From: Burkholderiales bacterium
Lineage (GTDB): Bacteria; Pseudomonadota; Gammaproteobacteria; Burkholderiales; Burkholderiaceae_C
Assembly: GCA_028872015.1 (NCBI GenBank)
Contig: JAGWLO010000002.1
Span: 1 to 64,000, forward strand
Direction: 5' to 3'
Length of the DNA: 64,000 nt
Shown: positions 1 to 9,041 of the stretch, one piece after another
How positions within the stretch are numbered: position 1 is the first letter of the stretch
Layout of the letters: every line of letters begins with the position of its first letter
Made by a program: the position numbers and the translations under genes
The notes under the pieces: model-generated
What the model was told of the DNA's origin: nothing
Database searches by the model: none
The model's input: the letters and a program-made list of their open reading frames with translations, nothing else

Positions 1-1632
1 GGCCGCGCCGCGCGGCACCGGCGGCGCGGGCTGGCCCTTGGCCGCAGCGCGCGACACCTCGAGCAGCCACTTCTGGTAGTCGTCGAGGTCGCCGTCGAAA
101 GGCTGCACCTGCCCGCCGGCCACGAGCCAGAACTCGTCGCAGGTCTCGCGCAGCAGCGCGCGGTCGTGGCTGACCAGCATGACCGTGCCCTCGAACTCGT
201 TGAGCGCGATCGACAGGGCCTCGCGCGTGGTCAGGTCGAGGTGGTTGGTCGGCTCGTCCAGCAGCAGCAGGTTGGGGCGCTGCCACACCAGCATCGCCAG
301 CACCAGGCGCGCCTTCTCGCCGCCCGAGAGGCTGCCCACGGCCTGCTGCGCCATCTCGCCGGTGAAGCGGAAGCGGCCGAGAAAGTCGCGCAGCTCCTGC
401 TCGCGTGCGGGGGGACCCACGTCGCGTGCCAGCCGCACCAGGTGCATCAGCGGGCCGTCGTCGAGCTGCAGCACGTCCAGCTCCTGCTGCGCGAAGTAGC
501 CGATGACCAGGCCCTTGCCCTCGGTGGCCCGCCCGGCCAGCGGCGGCAGCGCGCGGGCGATGGTCTTGACCAGCGTCGACTTGCCCTGGCCGTTGGCGCC
601 CAGGATGCCGATGCGCTGGCCCGCCAGCACGCTGCGGCTGAAGCCGCTCACGATGGGCAGGCGGCCGTACCCGCAAGCCAGCCCGTCGAAGCTCAGCATC
701 GGGTTGGGCAGGCTCTGCGGCTCGCGGAACTCGAACTCGAAGTCGCCCGCCGTGAGCACCGGCGCCAGCTTCTCCATCCGCGCCAGGGCCTTGACCCGGC
801 TCTGCGCCTGCTTGGCCTTGCTCGCCTTGGCCTTGAAGCGGGCGATGAACTTCTGCAGGTGCGCGATGCGGTCCTGCTGCTTGGAGAAGGCCGCGGCGGC
901 CAGCTGCAGCCGCTCGGCGCGCATCTCCTCGAAGGCGCTGTAGTTGCCGCCGTAGCGCGTGAGCGTGCATTCGTCCAGGTGCACGGTGACGCGGGTGACG
1001 GCGTCGAGGAACTCGCGGTCGTGGCTGATCACCACCATCAGGCCGTCGAAGCGCTTGAGCCAGGCTTCCAGCCACACCAGCGCGTCCAGATCCAGGTGGT
1101 TGGTGGGCTCGTCCAGCAGCAGCAGCTCGGCCGGGCACATCAGCGCCCGCGCCAGCTGCAGCCGCATGCGCCAGCCGCCGCTGAAGCTGTTGACGGGCGC
1201 ATCGAGCTGCTCGGACTTGAAGCCCAGGCCCAGCAGCAGCGCCTGGGCGCGGGCGCGGGCGTCGAAGGCCCCGGCCTCGTCCAGCGCCAGGTGCGCATGG
1301 GCCATCGCGGTGCCGTCGCCGCTGGCCTCGGCCGCCGCCAGCTCGGCCTGCGCGGCCTGCAGGGGCGCGTCGCCCTGCAGCACGAAGTCGGTGGCGCCGT
1401 CCTCGGTGTCGGGCATGTCCTGCGCCACCTCGCCCACGCGCCAGCGCGGCGGGATCTCGACGTCGCCGGTGTCGGCGTGCAGCCGGTCGGTGAGCAGCGC
1501 GAACAGGCTGGACTTGCCGGCGCCGTTGCGTCCGATCAGGCCCACCTTCTCGCCCGGCTGCAGCGTGAGGCTGGCACCCTGCAGCACGACCTTGGTGCCG
1601 CGGCGCAGCGTGAGGTTGCGCAGCGTGATCAT
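1..1632 (-). CDS. ABC-F family ATPase, YheS-like (C-terminus beyond window)
   Basis: Soluble protein with two ABC ATPase domains and no membrane segments, as expected for ABC-F ribosome-associated ATPases. The ATG at 1632 begins MITLRNLTLRRG. The first Walker A is GRNGAGKSS and the second is GANGQGKST. The second domain ends with LSGGEKARLVLAML, LLLLDEPTNHLD and a VSHD switch, followed by the FDGDLDDYQKWL stretch typical of YheS. About 544 codons are visible; the family is about 640 residues, so roughly 100 C-terminal residues are missing at the window edge. The start overlaps the prmB stop (ATGA), so the two are probably cotranscribed and translationally coupled. The YheS subgroup is assigned from overall resemblance; ABC-F membership is certain. 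Confidence 0.93.
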   Translation of the reverse strand, partial: MITLRNLTLRRGTKVVLQGASLTLQPGEKVGLIGRNGAGKSSLFALLTDRLHADTGDVEIPPRWRVGEVAQDMPDTEDGATDFVLQGDAPLQAAQAELAAAEASGDGTAMAHAHLALDEAGAFDARARAQALLLGLGFKSEQLDAPVNSFSGGWRMRLQLARALMCPAELLLLDEPTNHLDLDALVWLEAWLKRFDGLMVVISHDREFLDAVTRVTVHLDECTLTRYGGNYSAFEEMRAERLQLAAAAFSKQQDRIAHLQKFIARFKAKASKAKQAQSRVKALARMEKLAPVLTAGDFEFEFREPQSLPNPMLSFDGLACGYGRLPIVSGFSRSVLAGQRIGILGANGQGKSTLVKTIARALPPLAGRATEGKGLVIGYFAQQELDVLQLDDGPLMHLVRLARDVGPPAREQELRDFLGRFRFTGEMAQQAVGSLSGGEKARLVLAMLVWQRPNLLLLDEPTNHLDLTTREALSIALNEFEGTVMLVSHDRALLRETCDEFWLVAGGQVQPFDGDLDDYQKWLLEVSRAAAKGQPAPPVPRGAA

Positions 1633-2513
1633 GCCCAGGCGTCCCGCGTCAGCAGCAGCACCTGGTCGTCGCCGGCGCTGGTGCTCAGCCACAGCGGATT
1701 CAGGCGCGGGAACGCGGCCTCGAAGTGCGCGCGCTCGTGGCCGATCTCGAGCACCAGCACGCCGTCGGCGCCCAGGTGCCGGGGCGCCGCATGCAGCAGC
1801 CGGCGCACGAAGTCCATGCCGTCGCTGCCGCCGTCGGCGTTGCCGTCCAGGGCCAGGGCCGGTTCGGCGCGGAATTCAGGGGGCAGCAGGGTCATCGATT
1901 CGCGGTTCACGTAGGGCGGGTTGCACAGGATCAGGTCATGGGGGCCGGGGGCGGCGGCCAGGCCGTCGCCCTGGACCAGGGTGATGCGGTGCTGCAGGCC
2001 GTGGCGCTCGACGTTGCGCTGCGCCACGGCCAGCGCCGGGGCCGAGACGTCGCTGGCCAGCACCTGCACCTCGGGCCAGGCCAGCGCGGCCAGCACCGCC
2101 AGGCTGCCGTTGCCGGTGCACAGGTCGAGCACCGCGCGCGTGCGCTCGGACAGCCAGGCATCGAGCGTGCCGTCGGCCAGCGGCTCGGCGATGAGCGATC
2201 GCGGCACGATGGCACGCTCGTCGACGAAGAACGGCACGCCTTGCAGCCAGGCCTCGCCGGTGAGGTAGGCCGCGGGCCGGCGGCTGGCGATGCGCTGCCC
2301 GATCAGCGCCTGCACCGACGCCACCTCGGCCGCTGTGAGCACCCGCGCGGCCTGATCGTCCAGCGCATGCAGCGGCAGGCCCAGGCGCCACTGCACCAGC
2401 CAGGCGGCCTCGTCGTAGGCGTTCGTGGTGCCCTGGCCGAAGGCCACGCCCGCGGCCTCGAGCTGCGCGGCCATGCGCTGCACCAGCGCGATCAGGCTCG
2501 GGCCCTGCGGCAC
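1629..2513 (-). CDS. prmB: ribosomal protein uL3 glutamine N5-methyltransferase
   Basis: SAM-dependent enzyme that methylates a glutamine of ribosomal protein L3. The Rossmann motif DLCTGNGSLAVLAA and the catalytic CNPPYVNRES (NPPY) are present. The C-terminal half has EFRAEPALALDGNADGGSDG, typical of the HemK/PrmB family. No ATG gives a full N-terminus. GTG at 2513, 5 bp after the pilU stop, gives 294 residues starting VPQGPSLIALVQRM, close to the usual length of about 300. The ORF-track start far upstream lies inside pilU and is a shadow. The gene ends in an ATGA overlap with the ABC-F gene. PrmB is preferred over PrmC because the N-terminal helical region and the ABC-F neighbour fit PrmB. 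Confidence 0.9.
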   Translation of the reverse strand: MPQGPSLIALVQRMAAQLEAAGVAFGQGTTNAYDEAAWLVQWRLGLPLHALDDQAARVLTAAEVASVQALIGQRIASRRPAAYLTGEAWLQGVPFFVDERAIVPRSLIAEPLADGTLDAWLSERTRAVLDLCTGNGSLAVLAALAWPEVQVLASDVSAPALAVAQRNVERHGLQHRITLVQGDGLAAAPGPHDLILCNPPYVNRESMTLLPPEFRAEPALALDGNADGGSDGMDFVRRLLHAAPRHLGADGVLVLEIGHERAHFEAAFPRLNPLWLSTSAGDDQVLLLTRDAWA

Positions 2514-2518
2514 GGGCT

Positions 2519-3709
2519 TCAGGACTTGATCGACCAGGGCGAGAGCTCGCCGAAACGCGAGCCCTCGGGGCGCACGTCGATCGTGAAGTCGGTGAACACG
2601 GCGGCCTCGGGCTCTTCCTTCTTGGCCGCCACGCGCGAGGTGGGCGCCTGGTCGTTCTGCAGCCGCCACAGCAGGTTGGTGGGCGAGTCGGCGTAGGCCA
2701 GGCCCTCGTCGCGCGAGACCACGCCTTCGTTGACCAGGCGCGCGATGTCCTGCTCGAAGGTCTGCGAGCCCTCGGCCATCGACTTCTCCACCGCCTCCTT
2801 CACCGCGCCGAGGTCGCCCTTCTCGATCAGCTCGGCCACCAGCTTGGTGTTGAGCAGCACCTCCACCGCCGGCACGCGGCCGCCGCTGTTGGCGCGCAGC
2901 AGCCGCTGCGAGACGATGGCGCGCAGGCCCGAGGCCAGGTCGGACAGCAGCGTGGGCCGCGACTCGGGCGTGTAGAACGAGAGGATCCGGCCCAGCGCGT
3001 GGTAGCTGTTGTTGGCGTGCAGCGTGGCCAGCACCAGGTGGCCCGACAGCGCGTACGAGACCGCCGCCGTCATGGTTTCGCGGTCGCGGATCTCGCCGAT
3101 CAGGATGCAGTCGGGCGCCTGGCGCAGCGCGTTCTTCAGCGCCGTCTGCAGGCTCTGCGTGTCGCGCCCCACCTCGCGCTGGTTGACGATGCTCTTCTTG
3201 TTGCTGAACAGGAACTCGATCGGGTCCTCGATCGTGAGGATGTGGCCCGTGAGCTGCTGGTTGCGCCACTCGAGCATGCTGGCCAGCGTGGTGCTCTTGC
3301 CGGTGCCGGTGGCGCCCACCATCAGGATCAGACCGCGCTTCTCGGTCACCAGCTGCGACAGCAGCGGCGGCATGCCCAGGCTGTCCAGGCGCGGGATGTC
3401 GAACGGGATGCAGCGGATCACGGCCGCGATGGAGCCTCGCTGCTTGAAGGCCGACAGCCGGAAGCTGCCCACCCGGGGCACGCCGATGCCGACGTTGAGC
3501 TCGCCGGTGTCGTCGAGCTCCTCCAGCTGCTGCGGCGCCAGCATCTCGGCCAGCAGCTGGCGCGTCTGGTGCGTGCCCAGCACCTGGTCCGACAGCTGGA
3601 GGATCTGGCCGTTGATCTTGATCAGGATCGGCGTGTTGGCCGAGAGGTAGACGTCGGAGGCACTCTTCTCCGCCATCAGGCGCAGCACGCGCTCGAGGTT
3701 GTTGGCCAT
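2519..3709 (-). CDS. pilU: type IV pilus retraction ATPase PilU
   Basis: Hexameric cytoplasmic secretion ATPase of the PilT/PilU family that assists PilT in pilus retraction and twitching. Starting at MANNLERVLRLMAEK gives 396 residues, longer than PilT (about 345) and right for PilU. Walker A GATGTGKST is near residue 133, the Asp/Glu boxes lie in LTIEDPIEFLF and IGEIRDRETM, and the His box is TLHANNSYHAL. The region EKGDLGAVKEAVEKS followed by QTFEQDIARLV is PilU-like. The track ORF starts 27 codons upstream inside dapD; ATG 3709 was chosen because it begins the conserved domain. No pilT is adjacent, so pilT must be elsewhere if pili are functional. Confidence 0.92.
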   Translation of the reverse strand: MANNLERVLRLMAEKSASDVYLSANTPILIKINGQILQLSDQVLGTHQTRQLLAEMLAPQQLEELDDTGELNVGIGVPRVGSFRLSAFKQRGSIAAVIRCIPFDIPRLDSLGMPPLLSQLVTEKRGLILMVGATGTGKSTTLASMLEWRNQQLTGHILTIEDPIEFLFSNKKSIVNQREVGRDTQSLQTALKNALRQAPDCILIGEIRDRETMTAAVSYALSGHLVLATLHANNSYHALGRILSFYTPESRPTLLSDLASGLRAIVSQRLLRANSGGRVPAVEVLLNTKLVAELIEKGDLGAVKEAVEKSMAEGSQTFEQDIARLVNEGVVSRDEGLAYADSPTNLLWRLQNDQAPTSRVAAKKEEPEAAVFTDFTIDVRPEGSRFGELSPWSIKS

Positions 3710-3740
3710 GGTCGCCTTCGGCTGGGCTGCGCCGCGGCGC

Positions 3741-4562
3741 TCAGGTGCGCAGCAATTCGTTGATGGAGGTCTTGGCGCGCGTGCCCGCATCCACCTGCTT
3801 GACGATCACGGCGCAGTACAGGCTGTGGCTGCCGTCGGGCGCCGGCAGGCTGCCCGAGACGACCACGCTGCCGGCGGGGACGCGGCCGTAGCTCACGCGG
3901 CCGCTGGCGCGGTCGTAGATCTTGGTGCTCTGGCCGATGTAGACCCCCATGCTGATGACGGAGTTCTCCTCGACGATGACGCCCTCGACGATCTCGCTGC
4001 GCGCGCCGATGAAGCAGTTGTCCTCGATGATGGTGGGGCTGGCCTGCAGCGGCTCGAGCACGCCGCCGATGCCCACGCCGCCCGACAGATGCACGTTCTT
4101 GCCGATCTGCGCGCACGAGCCCACGGTGGCCCAGGTGTCGACCATGGTGCCTTCGTCGACGTAGGCGCCGATGTTCACGTAGCTGGGCATCAGCACCACG
4201 TTCCTGGCCAGGTAGCTGCCGCGTCGCGCAACGGCCGGCGGCACCACGCGCACGCCGCTGGCCGCCAGCTGCTGCTCGGACAGGTGCGCGAACTTGGTGG
4301 GCACCTTGTCGAAGAAACCCAGGTCGCCGGCGCGCATGATCCGGTTGTCGTGCAGCCGGAAACTCAGCAGCACCGCCTTCTTCAGCCACTGGTGGACCTG
4401 CCAGTCGCCGACGCCTCGGCGCTCGGCCACGCGCAGCCGGCCGCCGTTGAGCTCGGTGATGACCTGGTCCACCGCCTCGCGCACCTCGGGCGCGTTCAGG
4501 GCCGACAGGTCGGCCCGGCTTTCCCAGGCGAGTTCGATCACGGGTTGTAGCGGGCTGCTCAT
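3741..4562 (-). CDS. dapD: tetrahydrodipicolinate N-succinyltransferase
   Basis: Transfers succinyl from succinyl-CoA to tetrahydrodipicolinate in the succinylase branch of lysine and meso-diaminopimelate synthesis. The 273-residue protein has an N-terminal helical region followed by the left-handed beta-helix hexapeptide repeats (for example [29 protein letters not shown]) and ends with the expected [10 protein letters not shown]. The ATG at 4562 overlaps the dapC stop as ATGA, so dapC-dapD are translationally coupled; pilU follows 31 bp downstream. Length and sequence match the family throughout. Confidence 0.96.
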   Translation of the reverse strand: MSSPLQPVIELAWESRADLSALNAPEVREAVDQVITELNGGRLRVAERRGVGDWQVHQWLKKAVLLSFRLHDNRIMRAGDLGFFDKVPTKFAHLSEQQLAASGVRVVPPAVARRGSYLARNVVLMPSYVNIGAYVDEGTMVDTWATVGSCAQIGKNVHLSGGVGIGGVLEPLQASPTIIEDNCFIGARSEIVEGVIVEENSVISMGVYIGQSTKIYDRASGRVSYGRVPAGSVVVSGSLPAPDGSHSLYCAVIVKQVDAGTRAKTSINELLRT

Positions 4563-5773
4563 CGAAGGCTTTCGGTGTAGGCGACGATGCGCTCGGCGGC
4601 GGCCAGGCAGTCGTCCAGAGGCGCGACCAGCGCCAGGCGGATGCGGCCCCGGCCCGGGTTCGACGGGCTCCGGCCGGGCACGTCGCGCGCCAGCAGGCTG
4701 CCGGGAAGCACCGCCACATTGTATTGAGCGAGCAGGCCGCGGGCATAGCCGATGTCGTCGCCGCCGGGCACGCCGGCCCAGAGGTAGAAGCCGGCATCGG
4801 GCAGCGCCACGTCCAGCACCGGCGCGAGCCGGGGCGTGAGCTGCGCGAACTTGGCCCGGTACAGGTCGCGGTTGGCCACCACGTGCGCCTCGTCGCCCCA
4901 GGCCGCGATGCTGGCGCGCTGCACCAGCCCGCCCATCGCGCTGCCGTGGTAGGTGCGGTAGAGCAGGAAGGCCTTGAGCAGGCGGCGGTCGCCGGCGGCG
5001 AAGCCGGCGCGCAGCCCGGGCACGTTGCTGCGCTTGGACAGGCTGGTCAGCGCGACGAGGTTGCGGAAGTCGTCGCGCCCCAGGGCGCGCGCGGCCTGCA
5101 GCGAGCCCAGCGGCGGCTCGTCGCGGACGTAGATCTCGGAATAGCACTCGTCGCTGGCGATCACGAAGCCGTGGCGGTCGCTCAGCTCGAACAGCTGCCG
5201 CCATTCGGCCAGCGACATCACGGCGCCGGTGGGGTTGCCGGGCGAGCACACGTACAGCAGCTGGGTGCGGGCCCAGGTGGCGGCGTCGACCGCCTCCCAG
5301 TCGGGCGCGTAGGCGCTCCGCCCCGAGGCCGCGCCGTGGTTGGGCACGAAGGCCGTCTCGGCACCCGCCAGCAGCGCCGCGCCCTCGTAGATCTGGTAGA
5401 AGGGATTGGGGCAGAGCACGGTGGCGCCGGGCCGCGTGGGGTCCACCACGGTCTGCGCCAGCGCGAACAGGGCCTCGCGCGAGCCGTTCACCGGCAGCAC
5501 CTCGGCGGCCGGGTCCAGGCTCACGCCGTAGCGGCGCTGCACCCAGCCCGCGATGGCCTCGCGCAGCGCCGGCTCGCCGATCGTGGCCGGGTAGTTCGAC
5601 AGCGTCGGCAGTGCCCGCAGCAAGGCCTGCTCGATCAGGGCCGGCGTGGCGTGCCGCGGCTCGCCGATGCCCAGCCCGACGGGCTCGAAGGCGGGGTTCG
5701 GGACGATGTCGCGCGTGAGCTCGCGCCAGCGCTCGAAAGGGTAGGGGTGCAGTCGCGCCAGCCGCGGATTCAT
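4559..5773 (-). CDS. dapC: succinyldiaminopimelate transaminase
   Basis: PLP-dependent class I/II aminotransferase that acts after DapD to form N-succinyl-LL-diaminopimelate. The start [19 protein letters not shown] gives 404 residues; the track ORF has an 18-codon shadow extension. Visible features are the [10 protein letters not shown] segment, [13 protein letters not shown], the [11 protein letters not shown] loop, the SDECYSEIY aspartate region and the Schiff-base lysine in [15 protein letters not shown] near residue 245. It is the first gene of the dapC-dapD-pilU-prmB run, with a divergent-looking 54-bp gap to the chemoreceptor stop. The dapD coupling supports DapC over other aminotransferases of the fold. 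Confidence 0.93.
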   Translation of the reverse strand: MNPRLARLHPYPFERWRELTRDIVPNPAFEPVGLGIGEPRHATPALIEQALLRALPTLSNYPATIGEPALREAIAGWVQRRYGVSLDPAAEVLPVNGSREALFALAQTVVDPTRPGATVLCPNPFYQIYEGAALLAGAETAFVPNHGAASGRSAYAPDWEAVDAATWARTQLLYVCSPGNPTGAVMSLAEWRQLFELSDRHGFVIASDECYSEIYVRDEPPLGSLQAARALGRDDFRNLVALTSLSKRSNVPGLRAGFAAGDRRLLKAFLLYRTYHGSAMGGLVQRASIAAWGDEAHVVANRDLYRAKFAQLTPRLAPVLDVALPDAGFYLWAGVPGGDDIGYARGLLAQYNVAVLPGSLLARDVPGRSPSNPGRGRIRLALVAPLDDCLAAAERIVAYTESLR

Positions 5774-5827
5774 CGCACGATTATCCCGGAGCGGCCCGGC
5801 GCGGGCGCGTGCCGGCCGCAGGGGCAC

Positions 5828-7417
5828 TCAGGCCGGTGCGCGCGCCAGCCGGAACGCGGCCACCACCTCGACCAGCTGGCGCGCCTGCTCGCGCAGGCTC
5901 TCGGCCGCGGCGGCGCTTTGCTCCACCAGCGCGGCATTCTGCTGCGTGGTCTGGTCCATCTGCGACACAGCCTGGCCGACTTCGGTCACGCTGGCGCTCT
6001 GGCCGGCGCTGGCAACGCTGATCTCGCCCACGATGGCGCTCACGCGGCCGATCGCGGCCACCACCTCGGTCATCGTCGCGCCGGCCTGGTCGACCAGGGT
6101 CGTGCCCTGCTCGACGCGCTCCACGCTGGCGGCGATCAGGGCCTTGATCTCGCGCGCCGCCTCGGCCGAGCGTCGGGCCAGGCTGCGCACCTCGCTGGCC
6201 ACGACGGCGAAGCCGCGCCCCTGCTCGCCGGCGCGTGCCGCCTCGACGGCGGCATTCAACGCCAGGATGTTGGTCTGGAAGGCGATGCCGTCGATCGTGC
6301 CGATGATGTCGCCGATGCGGCGCGAGCTCTCGTGGATACCGCGCATGTGGGTGACCACGCGCGAGACCACCTCGCCGCCACGCTGCGCCACGGTACTGGC
6401 GTTCTGCGCCATGCGGTCGGCCTGACGCGCATGCTCGGCGTTCTGGCGTACCGTCGAGCCCAGCTGCTCCATCGATGCGGCGGTCTGCTGCAGCGCGCTG
6501 GCCTGCTGTTCGGTGCGGCCCGACAGGTCGCTGTTGCCCTGCGCGATCTCCTGGCTGGCGCTGGCCACCCGCTCGGAGCCCTGGCGCACCGTGGCCACCA
6601 CCTGCGTCAGGCTGGCCTGCATGTGCTGCAGGCGCGCCATCAGGCTGCCTGTGTCGCCGGCGCCAAGTCGGATGGGCGTGCTCAGGTCGCCCTCGGCGAC
6701 GGCGCGCGCCACCGCGGCCGCGGTGCCCGGCTCGCCGCCCAGCTGCGCCAGCAGTCCGCGCGCCACCAGTGCGGCGAGCGCGGCGCCCAGCACCAGGGCG
6801 CAAGCCAGCAGACCCAGGGTCCAGGCCCGCGCCTGGCGGTAGACGGCCGAGGCCCGGGCTGCGGCCGCCCGCCCGCTGTCGAAGCTGAACTGACTGAGCT
6901 TGTCGATCGCCAGCACCGTATCGTCCAGCGACATCTTGCCGGCGCCGTCGCCGATGTCGCGCGCGTCGTCGACCTTGCCGGCACGGCTGAGCGCCACCAC
7001 CTTGCGCGTCACCGCCTGCAGCTCCTGCCAGTGCCCGGCGACGGCCCGGGCCAGGGCCTGCTCCTGCGCGCTGCGGGCCAGCCGGTCGTACCCGCCCAGC
7101 GCCGCCGCCGCGCGGGCCGCCACCTCCTTCATCTTGTCCTCGTACTCGTCGCGATAGCTGTCGTCGCTGGCGTTGGCGTCCTTGACCTGCAGGTCGCGAA
7201 AGGCCAGCACCTCCGCCCGCGCCACGCCCAGGAAGCGCAGGCTGGGCAGCTGGTACTCGGCCAGGTCGCGCGTGGACTGCTCGACCTGGGCCATGCTCCA
7301 CAGCGCCGCCGCGCCCAGCGCAAAGGTCAGGCCGAGCAGGGTGGCGAAGGCCAGTGTCAGGCGCGTGCCGATGCGCAGGCGGTTCAGCACTCTGACGGCA
7401 CGGAGGATCCGGTTCAT
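5828..7417 (-). CDS. methyl-accepting chemotaxis protein
   Basis: Inner-membrane chemoreceptor of 529 residues. An N-terminal membrane segment (about residues 20-42, [20 protein letters not shown]) is followed by a helical periplasmic domain of about 150 residues. A second membrane segment ([19 protein letters not shown], near residue 200) leads into a HAMP domain. The conserved signalling hairpin [20 protein letters not shown] lies near residue 380. The periplasmic part looks like a four-helix-bundle (Tar-like) domain. It lies 28 bp downstream of the secreted Cache protein gene and in the same direction, so the two are likely cotranscribed and may sense together. The ligand is unknown. Confidence 0.93.
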   Translation of the reverse strand: MNRILRAVRVLNRLRIGTRLTLAFATLLGLTFALGAAALWSMAQVEQSTRDLAEYQLPSLRFLGVARAEVLAFRDLQVKDANASDDSYRDEYEDKMKEVAARAAAALGGYDRLARSAQEQALARAVAGHWQELQAVTRKVVALSRAGKVDDARDIGDGAGKMSLDDTVLAIDKLSQFSFDSGRAAAARASAVYRQARAWTLGLLACALVLGAALAALVARGLLAQLGGEPGTAAAVARAVAEGDLSTPIRLGAGDTGSLMARLQHMQASLTQVVATVRQGSERVASASQEIAQGNSDLSGRTEQQASALQQTAASMEQLGSTVRQNAEHARQADRMAQNASTVAQRGGEVVSRVVTHMRGIHESSRRIGDIIGTIDGIAFQTNILALNAAVEAARAGEQGRGFAVVASEVRSLARRSAEAAREIKALIAASVERVEQGTTLVDQAGATMTEVVAAIGRVSAIVGEISVASAGQSASVTEVGQAVSQMDQTTQQNAALVEQSAAAAESLREQARQLVEVVAAFRLARAPA

Positions 7418-7445
7418 CGACAGCTCCTGTAGGCGTGCCGGGCGG

Positions 7446-7934
7446 CTACTTCTTGTAGCCGACGTAGGTCACGCCGATCAGCTGGCCGCTGGCATCCTTG
7501 ATGGGGTTGTAGCAGGCGTCGAAGGCCGTGCCCAGGACGTCGACCACGCCGCAGTAGGCCTGGCCCTGGTGCAGCGCGTCGTAGGCCTTGGCATGGGCCA
7601 GCTTGGTGCCCACGCCGCGCTTGCCTTCGGGCGTGAGCACGTTGGTGCTGACGCGCACGAATTCGTCGCCGTCCTTGACGAACACAGTGGCGGTGGCGCC
7701 AGTGTTGCGCTTGATGTCGTCGACGACGTCGTAGTTGCCGTTGATCTTGCGCGGGCCGAAATAGATGGCGGCCACCTCGGTCTCGCCCGCCTTGGCCTTG
7801 CCCTCCAGGCGCGGCGCGCCGATCTTGGCCAGTCGCGCATCGAGGTCGGCGATGGTGGTCTTGGCGTCGCTGGCATGGGCACTGCCCAGCCCCGACAGCA
7901 GCAGGGCGATGCCCAGGCCGAGAAGCTTGTACAT
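7446..7934 (-). CDS. secreted single-Cache-domain protein
   Basis: Exported 162-residue protein. The signal peptide is [21 protein letters not shown]. The mature part resembles the Cache_3/Cache_2 sensor fold: it has [28 protein letters not shown], a central [19 protein letters not shown] and a closing GVTYVGYKK. Cache domains normally form the extracellular part of chemoreceptors and kinases, but here the domain stands alone without a membrane anchor. ATG 7934 was chosen because it begins the signal peptide; the track ORF extends far upstream in noise. The downstream chemoreceptor suggests a soluble ligand-binding partner, which is inference. Two cysteines in the Cache region could form a disulfide. 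Confidence 0.85.
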   Translation of the reverse strand: MYKLLGLGIALLLSGLGSAHASDAKTTIADLDARLAKIGAPRLEGKAKAGETEVAAIYFGPRKINGNYDVVDDIKRNTGATATVFVKDGDEFVRVSTNVLTPEGKRGVGTKLAHAKAYDALHQGQAYCGVVDVLGTAFDACYNPIKDASGQLIGVTYVGYKK

Positions 7935-8010
7935 GGTGGGTTCTCCGGAGAGTTGAAACGCTGCCCGGACTTCGGCGCCCAGCGCCGAATCTGTAGCGCC
8001 CGTCGCGCTT

Positions 8011-8445
8011 CTACAGCCGGCCCGTGCAGCCTGCCACGCCGCAGCGGCAGGCGAGCCGGCCTTCGTGGTGCGTGGGGCCGTAGTGGACCGTGATTTCTTC
8101 CCCCGGGGCGATGTCGCGCAAGGCATAGAACTCGACCCGCCCCTGGCGGATGCACAGCCGGGCGTTCGGGCGGCAGCTGTGGTTGGTGTAGCGCATCGGG
8201 TCGGCCGAGCGGCTGAAGTCGATCGCCCGCCGCGCCGACAGCTCGACGATCATGATGCGCTGGCTGCGCGTGGCGCGGATGCGGGCCTCGGCCACGCTGA
8301 TGCTCTCGCCGCGAATCTCGCCGATCTTGCGTCGGCCCGGCACCGGCTCGGCGGCGAAGGCGCCCTGGCCGTCGATGGCGCTGGGCCGCACCTCGACGGC
8401 GTACTTCTGGTACGCCGGCCGCGGTGTCGGGATCGCGCCGTTCAC
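8011..8445 (-). CDS. SET-domain protein (putative protein-lysine methyltransferase)
   Basis: Small 144-residue SET-domain protein. The N-terminal [17 protein letters not shown] matches the start of the fold. [13 protein letters not shown] is the NHxC SAM/catalytic motif, and [16 protein letters not shown] is the second core motif. The tail [12 protein letters not shown] resembles a post-SET cysteine cluster. The GTG start at 8445 overlaps the queF stop as GTGA, so translation is coupled to queF. Bacterial stand-alone SET proteins of this size occur in proteobacteria; substrates are mostly unknown. An ORF-track extension upstream runs antisense-free but overlaps queF and is not supported. Confidence 0.85.
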   Translation of the reverse strand: MNGAIPTPRPAYQKYAVEVRPSAIDGQGAFAAEPVPGRRKIGEIRGESISVAEARIRATRSQRIMIVELSARRAIDFSRSADPMRYTNHSCRPNARLCIRQGRVEFYALRDIAPGEEITVHYGPTHHEGRLACRCGVAGCTGRL

Positions 8446-8897
8446 GCGGCCGGCAGCTCGACCTTGAACGCCGGCTTCCAGCCCCGCTTGCGGTGCTCGG
8501 CGGTGACGAAGGTGCGGATGCCGCCGCGCACGTACCAGTCGGCGTGGATGCGCACGAAGCGCGGCCCGATCGTGGCCACCAGGTCGGACAGGATGGTGTT
8601 GGTGACCTTCTCGTGGAAGGCCCCTTCGTTGCGGTAGCTCCAGAAGTACGTCTTCAGGCTCTTGAGCTCGACGCAGAGCCGGTCGGCCACGATCTCGATC
8701 GTGAAGTGCGCGAAGTCGGGCTGGCCGGTGAGCGGGCACAGGCAGGTGAATTCGGGCACGTCGAAGCGGATCACGTAATCGCGCTCGGGCGCCGGGTTGG
8801 GGAAGACCTGCAGTTCGCGGCTGGGGGCGCTGGGCGGCACCGCCGGGCGGGCGCGCTGGCGCGGCGCGGCGGAGGTCTGGAGCGGGGTTCGGGCCAT
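8442..8897 (-). CDS. queF: preQ0 reductase (7-cyano-7-deazaguanine reductase)
   Basis: NADPH-dependent nitrile reductase converting preQ0 to preQ1 in queuosine synthesis. This is the short, unimodular QueF type of 151 residues. [17 protein letters not shown] carries the catalytic cysteine (second Cys, residue 54) and aspartate (residue 61). [18 protein letters not shown] is the family signature for substrate and NADPH binding. The N-terminal 28 residues are Ala/Pro-rich and probably flexible. It is the first gene of a two-gene unit with the SET protein and diverges from smc. Confidence 0.95.
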   Translation of the reverse strand: MARTPLQTSAAPRQRARPAVPPSAPSRELQVFPNPAPERDYVIRFDVPEFTCLCPLTGQPDFAHFTIEIVADRLCVELKSLKTYFWSYRNEGAFHEKVTNTILSDLVATIGPRFVRIHADWYVRGGIRTFVTAEHRKRGWKPAFKVELPAA

Positions 8898-8942
8898 GGT
8901 CGGGGGCGGTTCGGGCGGGCAATCGGCGAGGGCCGCGATGCT

Positions 8943-8958
8943 ATCATCCCGGCCGTGT
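8943..8958 (+). promoter_or_regulatory. possible -10 region upstream of smc
   Basis: TATCAT within TGCTATCATCCC is a five-of-six match to the sigma-70 -10 hexamer with a TGN-like extension. It sits about 95 bp before the smc ATG and directly before the hairpin. No convincing -35 is visible, so this is tentative. Confidence 0.35.
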
Positions 8959-8985
8959 TGCGCTCCCGAAAAGAGCGCATTTTTT
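8959..8985 (+). terminator. intrinsic-terminator-like hairpin in the smc leader
   Basis: TGCGCTC and GAGCGCA form a perfect 7-bp stem around a CCGAAAA loop and are followed by TTTTTT. This has the form of a rho-independent terminator pointing toward smc, 56 bp before its ATG. No plus-strand gene precedes it, so it would act on a short leader transcript (attenuation) or shield smc from antisense read-through. The A/T content is strikingly unlike the surroundings. Confidence 0.7.
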
Positions 8986-9041
8986 CATTCAAATCAAGCA
9001 CTTGCGCGTGCCGGCGAAGATTGCCGGCGGTGCCGCCCCCG

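Noticed and set aside
166-1914. 582-codon plus-strand ORF at the window start
   Set aside because: Antisense to the ABC-F ATPase, whose Walker and signature motifs are clear on the minus strand.
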